The notes under the pieces: generated by a model
What the model saw: only the letters and a program-made list of their open reading frames with translations
Told to the model about the DNA's origin: nothing
Databases searched by the model: none
Shown: piece by piece, positions 44,737-53,761 of the stretch
Layout of the letters: every line of letters begins with the position of its first letter
Position numbering within the stretch: the stretch's first letter is position 1
Made by a program: the position numbers and the translations under genes
Source: RI-92 sp037384645
GTDB lineage: Bacteria > Pseudomonadota > Gammaproteobacteria > UBA6429 > Thiohalophilaceae
DNA length: 55,604 nt
Assembly: GCA_037384645.1 (NCBI GenBank)
Contig: JARRNT010000015.1
Location: 1 to 55,604, forward strand
Reading direction: 5' to 3'

Positions 44737-45798
44737 ATGGCCACTGCACAAAAATTCTCAACCACTGTCTCCTCGCCTCGCGTTGAACAATTACGAGATT
44801 TCGTTCCTGTTTACACGCTGGATCCGGAACGACAACAGGAGCTGGCCAGGCATGCACGCTGCATCTCACTGCCGGCCGGCAGCCGGTTATTCAGCATTGG
44901 CGATTCGGATAACAACATCCTGTATTTATTGAGCGGCGAAATCGAACTCAGCAATCCGGAAGAACGGATGCGCATACAGGCCGGCACTGAGCTTGCGATG
45001 TTACCACTGGATCCGCATCAACCGCATAAACACACCGGGATTTTACGCAGCAATGCCGAGATAATCATGATCGAGCGTAACCTGATGGATATCCTGTTAA
45101 CCTGGAACCCCTATAGCGGTTATGTCGTTGACGAGATCGATGCACTGCAATGTGACCCGGATGACTGGATGGCCAGCATCCTGCAATCACCGGTATTCCA
45201 GCGCATCCCACCCATTAATATTCAGACCATGTTTTTAAAATTGCAAACCTGCCAGGTCAGGGAACACGACATCATTTTCCGGCAAGGTGATGAAGGGGAT
45301 TATTTTTATCTGATCCGGCAAGGCACATGCAATGTCATGCGCAGCAATCATGGCACTGATACGTCTGTTGCCGAACTTAAACCCGGACAAAGCTTTGGCG
45401 AAGAGGCGCTGCTCAGCAAGGCGCCGCGTAATGCGACCGTGAGCATGAAAACTGACGGCGTCCTGGTACGTTTATCCAAACAGGATTTCGCAAAACTGCT
45501 CGAACAACCCGTGGTGGAAACCATCAACCTGGAACAGGCCGAAACCCTGTATTCGCGTAACCCGGCATGGATCGACGTACGTCAACCCGAAGAACATTAT
45601 CTGTCGGCCATTGAAGACAGCCTGAATATCCCACTAAGCCAGTTACGCGACAGGCTGCAGGAAATCGACAGGGATCGGCCCTGTATCGTGTATTGTGATA
45701 ATGCCCACCGCAGCAGTTGTGCCGTCTACCTGCTCAATGCCTATGGTTACGAAGCCTACGTGCTGGAATACGGCATACAAAACGCCGAGCAGGTTTAA
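44737..45798 (+). CDS. Double cyclic-nucleotide-binding domain plus rhodanese protein
   Basis: The 353 residues hold three domains: a degenerate cNMP-binding domain (about 30-125), a second one (about 155-255) with a good phosphate-binding cassette FGEEALLSKAPRNATV (R231), and a C-terminal rhodanese domain with active-site C320 in the CDNAHR loop. There is no DNA-binding domain, so it is not a CRP-type regulator. I infer a cytoplasmic enzyme or sulfur-carrier whose rhodanese is gated by a cyclic nucleotide. It follows the beta-oxidation operon after 96 bases and converges on tatD. Confidence 0.88.
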   Translation: MATAQKFSTTVSSPRVEQLRDFVPVYTLDPERQQELARHARCISLPAGSRLFSIGDSDNNILYLLSGEIELSNPEERMRIQAGTELAMLPLDPHQPHKHTGILRSNAEIIMIERNLMDILLTWNPYSGYVVDEIDALQCDPDDWMASILQSPVFQRIPPINIQTMFLKLQTCQVREHDIIFRQGDEGDYFYLIRQGTCNVMRSNHGTDTSVAELKPGQSFGEEALLSKAPRNATVSMKTDGVLVRLSKQDFAKLLEQPVVETINLEQAETLYSRNPAWIDVRQPEEHYLSAIEDSLNIPLSQLRDRLQEIDRDRPCIVYCDNAHRSSCAVYLLNAYGYEAYVLEYGIQNAEQV

Positions 45799-45810
45799 TC
45801 AATTTTACTA

Positions 45811-46599
45811 TTACGCGTTAGCCGCCCGGAACAGGCGGAAGAAGTTTTGCGTCGTCGCCTCGCCAATCTTCTCAAGACTGGTTCCGCGTAACTGCGCAAT
45901 ATGTTCTGCCACGTATTTAACAAAGGCAGGTTGATTGGATTTCCCCCGAAACGGGGTCGGGGCCAGGTAAGGGGAATCAGTTTCCACCAGCATGCGCTCC
46001 AGGGGTACCTGTTTGGCAACATCCTGCAGGGTTTTGGCGCTCTTGAAGGTGACAATACCGGAAAAGGAAATATAAAAATCCAGGTCCAGCGCGGCTTTTG
46101 CCGTTTCCCAGTCTTCCGCGAAACAATGCATAACACCACCGACCTCGCCCGCGCCCTCTTCCTGCATAATCCGTAACGTGTCTGCCGTTGCTTCCCGCAT
46201 GTGGATGATCAACGGTTTGCCACTTTGCCTGGCCGCCGCGATATGGGTACGAAACCGGTTACGCTGCCATTCCAGATCGCCTTCACTGCGGAAATAATCC
46301 AGGCCGGTTTCACCAATGGCAATGACGCGAGGATCGTCTGCCATCTCGACCAGGGTATCCACATCCGGTTCCTGGCCCTCCTGTTCGTTCGGGTGCACAC
46401 CAACCGACGCGTAGATATTGTCGTAGTGCCGGGCCGGCGCAAGTACGTCAGCGAAATGTTCCAGGTCAATACAGACACAAAGCATATGTCCAACACCGTG
46501 CTGTTGTGCATTTTCCAGGGCGCCACCCAGTTCGCCATTGAATGGCGTCAGATCAAGCCGGTCCAGGTGACAATGGGAATCCACTAACAACGGTGACAT
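45811..46599 (-). CDS. TatD-family metal-dependent DNase (YcfH-like)
   Basis: The 262 residues show the metal-binding set of the TatD barrel: HCH in DSHCHLD, the Glu in GETGLDY, His in IHMRE, His in MHCF and Asp in ETDSPYLAP. YcfH-type genes commonly sit downstream of holB and pilZ, as here. It probably trims DNA 3' ends. It is the last gene of the minus-strand block and converges with the cNMP-rhodanese gene, 12 bases apart. Confidence 0.92.
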   Translation of the reverse strand: MSPLLVDSHCHLDRLDLTPFNGELGGALENAQQHGVGHMLCVCIDLEHFADVLAPARHYDNIYASVGVHPNEQEGQEPDVDTLVEMADDPRVIAIGETGLDYFRSEGDLEWQRNRFRTHIAAARQSGKPLIIHMREATADTLRIMQEEGAGEVGGVMHCFAEDWETAKAALDLDFYISFSGIVTFKSAKTLQDVAKQVPLERMLVETDSPYLAPTPFRGKSNQPAFVKYVAEHIAQLRGTSLEKIGEATTQNFFRLFRAANA

Positions 46600-46753
46600 C
46601 GTAATACCTCAAACAGTTGGGAAATCAATCTACCGGCGTAATGATAACGTGATTTCGCCCGCTAAACGACCGTGGATGCGGCGCGACAGGGACACATGCG
46701 GATGACGTGCCCCGAAATAACTATGTGTGATAAATCCGCCGGGTCGGCGGTAA

Positions 46754-47119
46754 TTACATGGTGTGGGTCTGCCGATCAGATTTCAGGGCACCCGCCAGAT
46801 AGGTTTCGATCTTGGTGCGTGCACTGCCGCCGTCCTGATCGCTGAACTGCACACCGATACCGGCGGCACGGTTTCCCTGTGCACCTTTGGGTGTGACCCA
46901 GACAATCTTGCCGGCAACCGGCAATTTTTCCTTCTCGTCCATCAGCGTTAACAACATGAAGACTTCATCGCCAAGTTGATAGCTCTTACCCGTGGGGATA
47001 AACAGGCCACCATTTTTGATAAACGGCATATACGCGGCGTACAGCGCGCTTTTGTCTTTAATTGTCAGTGACAGGATACCCTGGCGTCCTCCGGGTAAAC
47101 CTGGCGGTAATTGGGCCAT
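46754..47119 (-). CDS. pilZ: Type IV pilus-type PilZ protein
   Basis: The 121 residues match the PilZ protein encoded next to holB in many gammaproteobacteria: ALYAAYMPFIKNGGLFIPT at the start and GKIVWVTPKGAQGNRAAGIGVQF in the middle. The RxxxR and D-x-S-x-x-G motifs of c-di-GMP binders are absent, as usual for this subtype, which acts in pilus assembly by protein contact. A small weak hairpin lies just after the stop (46736-46750), before tatD. Confidence 0.88.
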   Translation of the reverse strand: MAQLPPGLPGGRQGILSLTIKDKSALYAAYMPFIKNGGLFIPTGKSYQLGDEVFMLLTLMDEKEKLPVAGKIVWVTPKGAQGNRAAGIGVQFSDQDGGSARTKIETYLAGALKSDRQTHTM

Positions 47120-47129
47120 GCAGTACTCC

Positions 47130-48119
47130 TTAGTTATCGTTGGCCTGGCCGTGGCTGAGTGCCTGCCACTGCAGTAACACCCCTTCCATCAGCATTTGCG
47201 CATTCAGCGGACTTCGCTGCATCCGCAGAATCGCATAAAGCGCATCCAGAAACCGGAATAAACCCTGTAAGTCTACCTGCTGTCGTAGATTCTGCAATCC
47301 TGATTGCAGATCCCGGTTATGTAGCGCGGACTCAGGGTTCGCCTTGAGCCGGATTAAGTCGTTGATCCAGCTGCACAACCAGTTTATCGGCGTGGGCATT
47401 GCCGGCTTTAGCCAGATATCCAACTGAGAAAGTGCGGTTTTGCCCCCGGCAATGGCCAGAAAACTCTCAAACAGGCCCTGGCGCTGGGCCAATACGTCGG
47501 CTTGCGCCAGTTCTCTGGCCGCGACCGGGGCACCATCGGCCAGGGCCAGCAGTGCCTGCACCTGTTGCGCCTCGATACCGGGCTGCGCACTCAGCCAGGC
47601 CATGGCCTCGGCCGCTGGCGGTGGAACAAAATCGAGGCGCTGACAGCGACTGAGGATGGTCGCCGGCAGCAAGCTGGGACTGGCGCTCAGCAGGATAATG
47701 AGCGTATCAGCCGGCGGCTCCTCCAGGGTCTTGAGCAGACTATTGGCGGCGGCCAGGTTCATGCGTTCGGCAGGTTGCACAATGGCAACGCGAAAGCCAC
47801 CCTGGTGGCTGGTCAGGGTAAGTTGGCGTATCAGCTCGCGTACCTGGTCGACCTTGATGGCCTTGCCCGGCTCTTCGGGCTCCAGTTTCAGCAGGTCAGG
47901 GTGGCTAGAGGCCAGAAATCGGGCACAGGCCCGACACTGGCCGCAGGGGCTACCGTCCTGTCCCGGTTGTTCGCAAAGCAGGCCTTGAGCCAGATCCAGG
48001 GCAAACTCGCCTTTTCCAAGCCCCTGTGGTCCCGCCAACAGAATGGCATGAGGCAGTCGCTGCGCCTGGCGACGCTGCTGCAGCTGCTGCCATTGCTGAC
48101 TCGTCCAGGGATAGCGCAT
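47130..48119 (-). CDS. holB: DNA polymerase III delta-prime subunit
   Basis: The 329 residues form part of the clamp loader. The AAA+ fold shows a P-loop GPQGLGKGEF. A zinc module (LCEQPG, then SPCGQCRACARF) and a SRC-type motif in TILSRCQRLDF follow. It starts three bases after tmk and is followed by pilZ after ten bases, the standard arrangement. Confidence 0.93.
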   Translation of the reverse strand: MRYPWTSQQWQQLQQRRQAQRLPHAILLAGPQGLGKGEFALDLAQGLLCEQPGQDGSPCGQCRACARFLASSHPDLLKLEPEEPGKAIKVDQVRELIRQLTLTSHQGGFRVAIVQPAERMNLAAANSLLKTLEEPPADTLIILLSASPSLLPATILSRCQRLDFVPPPAAEAMAWLSAQPGIEAQQVQALLALADGAPVAARELAQADVLAQRQGLFESFLAIAGGKTALSQLDIWLKPAMPTPINWLCSWINDLIRLKANPESALHNRDLQSGLQNLRQQVDLQGLFRFLDALYAILRMQRSPLNAQMLMEGVLLQWQALSHGQANDN

Positions 48120-48122
48120 GAA

Positions 48123-48746
48123 CTACTCCAGCAGCCCTGCCAGCACATCAGCAATCTGCTGCTGCACGTTGCTCAATTCCTGACCGGCATCGATGATGGC
48201 ATAACGCTGCGGTATTGCCCTGGCCCGTTGCAGGTAAGCGGCACGCACCCGCTCAAAAAAAGCGTGTTCTTCCTGCTCGAACCGATCCGGGCTGCTGCGC
48301 TGTCCGGCACGGGCCATACCCGTGGCCACCGGCAGATCAAACACCAGGGTTTTGTCGGGACGAAAATCTGTCTGGACCCATTGTTCGAGGATGGCAATGC
48401 GTTCGTCCGGGATGCCACGCCCACCACCCTGGTAGGCGTAGGTGGCATCCGTAAACCGATCACAGATCACCCATTGCCCACGGGCCAGTGCCGGGCGGAT
48501 GACCTGCGCCAGGTGCTGGGCACGTGCCGCAAACATGAGCAATAATTCCGTGTCGCTGGTCATCTGTTGTTCCTGTTTGTCCAGCAGGATATCGCGTATG
48601 CGTTCTGATAGCGGGGTCCCGCCCGGTTCCCGAGTCATGACCAGGTCAATCCCATGCTCGCGTAAAAATTGTTCGATAAACGGTATATTGCTGCTTTTGC
48701 CGGCCCCCTCGCCGCCTTCCAGGGTAATAAATTTGCCCGCTGTCAT
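48123..48746 (-). CDS. tmk: Thymidylate kinase
   Basis: The 207 residues convert dTMP to dTDP. The P-loop GGEGAGKSS lies at about 10-18, DRFTDATYAYQGGGR near 92-106 and TREPGGTPLSERIR near 40. It overlaps the end of mltG by four bases, so the two are translationally coupled. Confidence 0.95.
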   Translation of the reverse strand: MTAGKFITLEGGEGAGKSSNIPFIEQFLREHGIDLVMTREPGGTPLSERIRDILLDKQEQQMTSDTELLLMFAARAQHLAQVIRPALARGQWVICDRFTDATYAYQGGGRGIPDERIAILEQWVQTDFRPDKTLVFDLPVATGMARAGQRSSPDRFEQEEHAFFERVRAAYLQRARAIPQRYAIIDAGQELSNVQQQIADVLAGLLE

Positions 48747-49807
48747 TCTTGTTTTCTCTTGTCCTCGGATTTGCCTGATGTCGTCACATTGTGATGCTGA
48801 CGGCCTTTGAGCTGATACTTGATAACCGCCCGATTGTGTTCTTCCAGCGTCGCTGAAAACTTGTGACTGCCGTCACCACGGGACACGAAATACAGGGCAT
48901 CGCCCGGTTTCGGATGCAGCACGGCATCGATCGCGGCGCGGCTGGGCAAGGCGATCGGCGTGGGCGGTAAGCCGCCATGCTCATAAGTATTGTACGGGTT
49001 TTTACTGCGCAAATCGCGCCAGCGGATATCCCCCTTGTACTGCTTACCCATGCCATAGATCACGGTCGGATCGCTTTGCAGGCGCATATGTTTGCGCAAA
49101 CGGCGCGTAAACACGCCGGCGATGGTTCGACGTTCCGAGGCCAGCCCGGTCTCTTTCTCGACAATCGAGGCCAGGATCAGGGCCTGGTAAGGCGTTTTCA
49201 ATGGAATCCCCACATCACGATCGGGCCAGACCTGCTTCAAATAATCCTGCATGGCAGTATAGGCCCGTTGTAAAAAGGCGATGTCCGTTGTGTCTTCCGG
49301 AAAGTGGTATGTATCCGGCATGAAACGCCCCTCCGGATTTTCACCCGGATGTCCCAGCCGCGCCATGATGGCATCGGTTTTCAAGCCCTTGAGACGGTGT
49401 TCCAGGTGGGGATCTGCTTCAACGACATCGAATGCCTGGGCAAAGGTCCAGCCATCGACCAGCGTGATGGAATACTGGATGACTTTGCCTTCCAGCAGCT
49501 GGTGAAGTAAGGCAACAGGCGTCGTACCCGGGGCAATGTGGTACTGGCCAACACTGATTTTGGTATCGCGCAGGATCCAGTGCGCGTAATTCACCAGGTA
49601 GCGCGGATGTTGCAGCACCCCGCGCTTTGCCAGCTTACGGGAGACATAGGTGAGATTGCTCCCGCGTTCCACCCTGAAATTGATGCCGTCTTTCGGCACG
49701 CTCACCGGACTGGTTAAAAATTGATTGACATCATGCCATAACCAGAGTCCTGCACCGGCAACCACGACAACAACGATGACAAAAACTTTGCGCATAAATC
49801 CTTTCAT
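48743..49807 (-). CDS. mltG: Endolytic murein transglycosylase MltG (YceG)
   Basis: The 354 residues have an N-terminal membrane anchor (about 7-27), a LysM-like region and a YceG domain. The catalytic glutamate is in ASIVEKETG, followed by the SDPTVIYGMG and YNTYEHGGLPPTPI motifs. It cuts nascent glycan strands and sets their length. It lies between pabC and tmk with four-base overlaps on both sides, as in E. coli. Confidence 0.95.
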   Translation of the reverse strand: MKGFMRKVFVIVVVVVAGAGLWLWHDVNQFLTSPVSVPKDGINFRVERGSNLTYVSRKLAKRGVLQHPRYLVNYAHWILRDTKISVGQYHIAPGTTPVALLHQLLEGKVIQYSITLVDGWTFAQAFDVVEADPHLEHRLKGLKTDAIMARLGHPGENPEGRFMPDTYHFPEDTTDIAFLQRAYTAMQDYLKQVWPDRDVGIPLKTPYQALILASIVEKETGLASERRTIAGVFTRRLRKHMRLQSDPTVIYGMGKQYKGDIRWRDLRSKNPYNTYEHGGLPPTPIALPSRAAIDAVLHPKPGDALYFVSRGDGSHKFSATLEEHNRAVIKYQLKGRQHHNVTTSGKSEDKRKQE

Positions 49808-50634
49808 GGGTACGGAATAACCTCGGCGACCGCATCGCGCAATTCACAGACTAACCGGTTCTCGGCGTAAGATTTACCATCCAAATCACAAATTGGCCAG
49901 ATACCGTGAATACTATTACACAAGAATACCGTATCGGCAGCCAGTAGTGTGGCCTTATCAATTTGCGTTATCGACAGCGGGATTCCCTGTTGCTGCAGCC
50001 AGGACAAAACATACTCACGCATCACCCCTGCCACGCCCGCGTATTGCAGGTCCGGGGTAATGACCGTGTTGGCCTTGACCATAAAAAGATTATGACTGAC
50101 CGCTTCGATAATATTCCCCTGGGTATCTGCCAGCACCCCTTCCTGGATATCGGCTGTTTGCCACTCGCTGCGCGCGAGTACCTGTTCCAGCCGGTTCAGA
50201 TGCTTGATGCCGGCCAGTGCCGGTTGCCGGGCCAGACGTTGTCGGCAAAAGATGACATTGACGCCGGTTTCCCAATAACGACGCGGCATGGCCGGCCAGG
50301 GATGCCGCTGCAGGATCCGTGTCGCGACAACTGTCTCGGGCTGGGCATAACCGCGCCCACCCTGACCACGGGTCAGGATTAATTTCACAATGGCACGGTG
50401 TTTGTCTTGCACCAGCTGCCTGATCTCGGTTTCCAATACCGCCTGTGTCGGACAGGCCAGTTGCAAACGATCGCAGCCCTGCTGCAGGCGGGCCAGATGG
50501 CGTTGCCATAACGGTATCGCGCCATCGACAACTGCCATGGTTTCGAACAGGCCGTCACCGTAATACAAACCGCGATCGTGACTGCTGATTTGCTCTGCTG
50601 GCTGGCCGTCAATCAATTCCGCGGCATCAGGCAT
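49804..50634 (-). CDS. pabC: Aminodeoxychorismate lyase
   Basis: The 276-residue fold-type IV PLP enzyme makes 4-aminobenzoate for folate. It shows DRGLYYGDGLFETM at the start, the catalytic lysine in GIKHLNRLEQ and GVMREYVLSW near the end. I chose the ATG at 50634, overlapping pabB by eight bases; the TTG at 50652 would add six residues. Confidence 0.92.
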   Translation of the reverse strand: MPDAAELIDGQPAEQISSHDRGLYYGDGLFETMAVVDGAIPLWQRHLARLQQGCDRLQLACPTQAVLETEIRQLVQDKHRAIVKLILTRGQGGRGYAQPETVVATRILQRHPWPAMPRRYWETGVNVIFCRQRLARQPALAGIKHLNRLEQVLARSEWQTADIQEGVLADTQGNIIEAVSHNLFMVKANTVITPDLQYAGVAGVMREYVLSWLQQQGIPLSITQIDKATLLAADTVFLCNSIHGIWPICDLDGKSYAENRLVCELRDAVAEVIPYP

Positions 50635-52027
50635 TATGCTGCTTCCCGGCAATCGCCATTAATAAGCCTTTTGCCTTGGCCCGCGTCTCTGCCAGTTCCC
50701 GTTCCGGATCAGAGTCGGCGACCAGTCCGGCGCCGGTGCGAAAACACAGGGTTTGTTGTTCAATGGACATCGTGCGTATCAGAATATTCAAATCCATGTC
50801 GCCATTGTGATTGAGATAGCCGAAGGAACCGGTATACGGTCCCCGCGCTGTCTGTTCCAGTTCGGCAATGATCTCCATACAGCGGACTTTAGGACAGCCG
50901 GTAATGGTCCCGCCAGGGAACGTCGCGGCAATCACCTGTCCCGGTGTCGTCCCCGGCCGCAATTCACCGCGAATGTTAGACACGATATGGTGGACGTGCG
51001 CGTAGGATTCAATCACCATCATTTCATCCACCTGCACACTGCCGGGCAGACACAAGCGTCCGAGGTCGTTACGTTCCAGATCGATCAGCATAACGTGTTC
51101 AGCCCGTTCCTTGGGATGACGTATGAGTTCATCCTGCATGGCAACATCGGCATGGGTACCAGCCAGACGCGGACGAGTTCCGGCAATCGGTCGGGTATCC
51201 ACCCGCTCACCGCGAACGCGAACCAGGCGCTCAGGCGAAGAACTCAGAATCGTACCGCTATCCAGTGCAGCGAAACCGGCAAACGGCGCAGGGTTGCTGC
51301 AGCGCAGGCGCTGATAAAGCGGCAAATGGCTGTCAGGCTGCGCCAGCTTACCGTGCCACTGTCGGGACAGGTTCACCTGAAACACATCTCCCTCGCGGAT
51401 GTAATGCAACACCTTGCGGGTGTTTGCCAGATAAATGTCGGGGGCGTCTTCCTCAAGCCCGGGACATTCGCCCGGATCAGCGCTGGCCGGCAATGTGCCA
51501 GGCGTTCGTAAATCCCGCTCGATCGTATCGGCAATCCCCGCATGCGCGGGCTCGACAACCAGGCTGGTCTGATCGAGCATATGGTCGTAAATCACGGCAG
51601 CAGGGATCCGTGTTGCCTGTGCAATGGGTAAAAGACTGTCACTCAGTGGCAGCTCGAGTCCCGTTTCTATTTCGCGCACCAGCTCATAACCCAGGTACAA
51701 AAACCACCCGCCGGTAAAAGGCAGGTCAGCTGTCGTATCGACTGAGCGTGAATGGTTGCGCCATTGTGAATCCAGCGCCGCTAAAAAGCGCTGGTCGTCA
51801 CAGCGTTGACCGTTATACTCCAGGAAATTACCGCGGGTTTTGATTAAGGTCTGCTGGGGATGACAAAACAGGATATCGTAGCGTGCGGTTGGCGTAACCT
51901 GGTTGGCCTGACTGGCCGTGGATTCCAGCAGGAATGGATAACGCCGACGATCCCGCCGAACCAGCTCGAACAGATCAAACCGACCGGGAAAGTGGCGACA
52001 TATCAGTGCATCGGGTTGCGGCTTCAC
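50627..52027 (-). CDS. pabB: Aminodeoxychorismate synthase component I
   Basis: The 466 residues match PabB: EGDVFQVNLSRQW, SSSPERLVRV, PKERAEHVMLIDLERNDLGR, GGTITGCPKVR and GSFGYLNHNGDMD. The neighbour pabC supports the folate role. The key motif reads PIAGTRPR, with Ala where E. coli PabB has the active-site Lys (PIKGT). Ala there is normal for TrpE, so its chemistry may differ or it may make anthranilate as well. It starts at GTG. The glutaminase partner is not in the window. Confidence 0.88.
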   Translation of the reverse strand: MKPQPDALICRHFPGRFDLFELVRRDRRRYPFLLESTASQANQVTPTARYDILFCHPQQTLIKTRGNFLEYNGQRCDDQRFLAALDSQWRNHSRSVDTTADLPFTGGWFLYLGYELVREIETGLELPLSDSLLPIAQATRIPAAVIYDHMLDQTSLVVEPAHAGIADTIERDLRTPGTLPASADPGECPGLEEDAPDIYLANTRKVLHYIREGDVFQVNLSRQWHGKLAQPDSHLPLYQRLRCSNPAPFAGFAALDSGTILSSSPERLVRVRGERVDTRPIAGTRPRLAGTHADVAMQDELIRHPKERAEHVMLIDLERNDLGRLCLPGSVQVDEMMVIESYAHVHHIVSNIRGELRPGTTPGQVIAATFPGGTITGCPKVRCMEIIAELEQTARGPYTGSFGYLNHNGDMDLNILIRTMSIEQQTLCFRTGAGLVADSDPERELAETRAKAKGLLMAIAGKQHNA

Positions 52028-52057
52028 CCTGGAGGTTCCCGAACGGAGCGAATGGAA

Positions 52058-53296
52058 TCAGATCTTGCGAAACACCAGGGTAGCGTTGGTCCCGCCAAAA
52101 CCGAATGAATTGGAAAGTGCTACGTCGATCTTCATGTTGCGTGCCGTCGCGGGAACCAGGTCGAGATCACACTCCGGGTCCTGGTTGAAAATATTGATGG
52201 TCGGCGGTGCAACCTGATCCCGAATTGCCAGCGCCGTAAAGATAGATTCAATACCCCCTGCAGCACCTAACAGATGTCCGGTCATGGATTTGGTGGAACT
52301 CATGGCCACGTTACTGGCGTGATTACCGAACGCACCCTTGACCGCATGGATTTCAGCGACATCACCCGCAGGCGTTGAAGTCCCGTGGGCATTGATGTAA
52401 TCCACCTGCTCCGGGCTGATCCCGGCATTGCGCATGGCGTATTGCATGCAGCGCCTGGCGCCATCGCCGCCTTCGGATGGTGAGGTCATGTGATAGGCGT
52501 CGCCGCTCATGCCATAGCCGATCACTTCGGCGTAAATGTTGGCGCCGCGTTGTTTCGCGGTTTCATATTCTTCCAGTACCACTACCCCGGCACCATCGCT
52601 CAGCACAAAGCCATCGCGGTCCTTATCCCAGGGACGGCTGGCTGTTTGCGGATCGTCATTACGGGTAGACAGGGCACGCGCAGCGGCAAAACCACCCAGA
52701 CCCTCAATGGTCGTCGCCATCTCGGCACCGCCGGCTACCATCACGTCGGCATCACCATATTCAATAATGCGCGCCGCATCACCAATACTATGGGTAGCCG
52801 TGGCACAGGCCGTGACCAGCGCAATATTCGGGCCCTTGAAACCGTAGCGAATAGAGACATGACCCGAGATCATATTGATGATCGAGGCCGGGATCAGGAA
52901 AGGGGAAATCTTGCGCGGCCCACCATTACTGTAGGCCTCGTAGTTCTTTTCGATAGTACCCAGCCCACCGATACCGGAGCCGATGGCCACGCCAATGCGT
53001 TCCGCATTGGTGTCAGTCACTTCCAGACCGGCATCCGCAATCGCCTCGATGGCGGCCGCCATGCCATACTGAATAAAGGTATCCATCTTGCGCGCATCCT
53101 TGGAGCTCATGATGGAAGTGACATCGAAATCCCTGACCGAACCACCAAAGCGCACAGAGAAATCCGAGACGTCAAAATGCGTAATCGGCGCAATGCCGCT
53201 TTTGCCCGCCAGGATTGCCTCCCAGGAGCTTTTCACATTCAACCCGACCGGCGATACCATCCCGAGGCCGGTGATCACGACGCGACGTTTGGACAA
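52058..53296 (-). CDS. fabF: 3-oxoacyl-ACP synthase II
   Basis: The 412-residue condensing enzyme has the Cys-His-His triad at C164 (TACATATHS), H304 (NAHGTSTP) and H341 (MTGHLLGAAGG). It starts at TTG with a perfect AGGAGG six bases upstream, so the rare codon is well supported. It elongates fatty acids, including the temperature-linked unsaturated step. A terminator hairpin lies between acpP and this gene. Confidence 0.95.
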   Translation of the reverse strand: MSKRRVVITGLGMVSPVGLNVKSSWEAILAGKSGIAPITHFDVSDFSVRFGGSVRDFDVTSIMSSKDARKMDTFIQYGMAAAIEAIADAGLEVTDTNAERIGVAIGSGIGGLGTIEKNYEAYSNGGPRKISPFLIPASIINMISGHVSIRYGFKGPNIALVTACATATHSIGDAARIIEYGDADVMVAGGAEMATTIEGLGGFAAARALSTRNDDPQTASRPWDKDRDGFVLSDGAGVVVLEEYETAKQRGANIYAEVIGYGMSGDAYHMTSPSEGGDGARRCMQYAMRNAGISPEQVDYINAHGTSTPAGDVAEIHAVKGAFGNHASNVAMSSTKSMTGHLLGAAGGIESIFTALAIRDQVAPPTINIFNQDPECDLDLVPATARNMKIDVALSNSFGFGGTNATLVFRKI

Positions 53297-53320
53297 GGCG
53301 TGCCTCCTAGCATGACGCGG

Positions 53321-53360
53321 AAATTAAAAGGCCGCACCCGCAGTCATGCGGGTTGCGGCC
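53321..53360 (-). terminator. Terminator between acpP and fabF
   Basis: On the minus strand a GC-rich 13-bp stem (GGCCGCAACCCGCA with one bulge; bases 53330-53360) is followed by TTTTAATTT. It lies 18 bases after the acpP stop, so it should reduce read-through into fabF and let acpP be made in excess. Confidence 0.75.
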
Positions 53361-53378
53361 GAAGACGTGCGAGTTCGA

Positions 53379-53615
53379 TTAATTCGCGTGGGAATTAATG
53401 TAATCGATCGCTTGCTTTACAGTGGTAATTTTCTCGGCTTCATCGTCAGGAATTTCGGTTTCGAATTCCTCTTCGAGCGCCATAACCAATTCCACTGTAT
53501 CCAGTGAATCCGCCCCCAAATCGTCGACAAATGATGCGTCTTCTTTGACTTCCTCTTCCTTAACGCCCAATTGCTCAACCACAATTTTCTTGACGCGTTC
53601 TTCAACACTGCTCAT
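53379..53615 (-). CDS. acpP: Acyl carrier protein
   Basis: The 78-residue acidic protein carries phosphopantetheine on S37 in DLGADSLDTVEL. A strong GGAGGAAG ribosome site precedes the ATG. It lies between fabG and fabF as in most proteobacteria; the 146-bp gap to fabG and the terminator after it suggest an own promoter and high expression. Confidence 0.97.
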   Translation of the reverse strand: MSSVEERVKKIVVEQLGVKEEEVKEDASFVDDLGADSLDTVELVMALEEEFETEIPDDEAEKITTVKQAIDYINSHAN

Positions 53616-53761
53616 GCGATTTCTTCCTCCAAAATTTTTCGTTCGGGATGAACGCTGGGCGGCTATTTTATTGGAAAGTTGCAGGGGAATCTACAATTTT
53701 ACCGTGTAATAACTACCCGCGCGCTCGCGATATATTACTTTAAATTCAGTATGTTAGTGAT

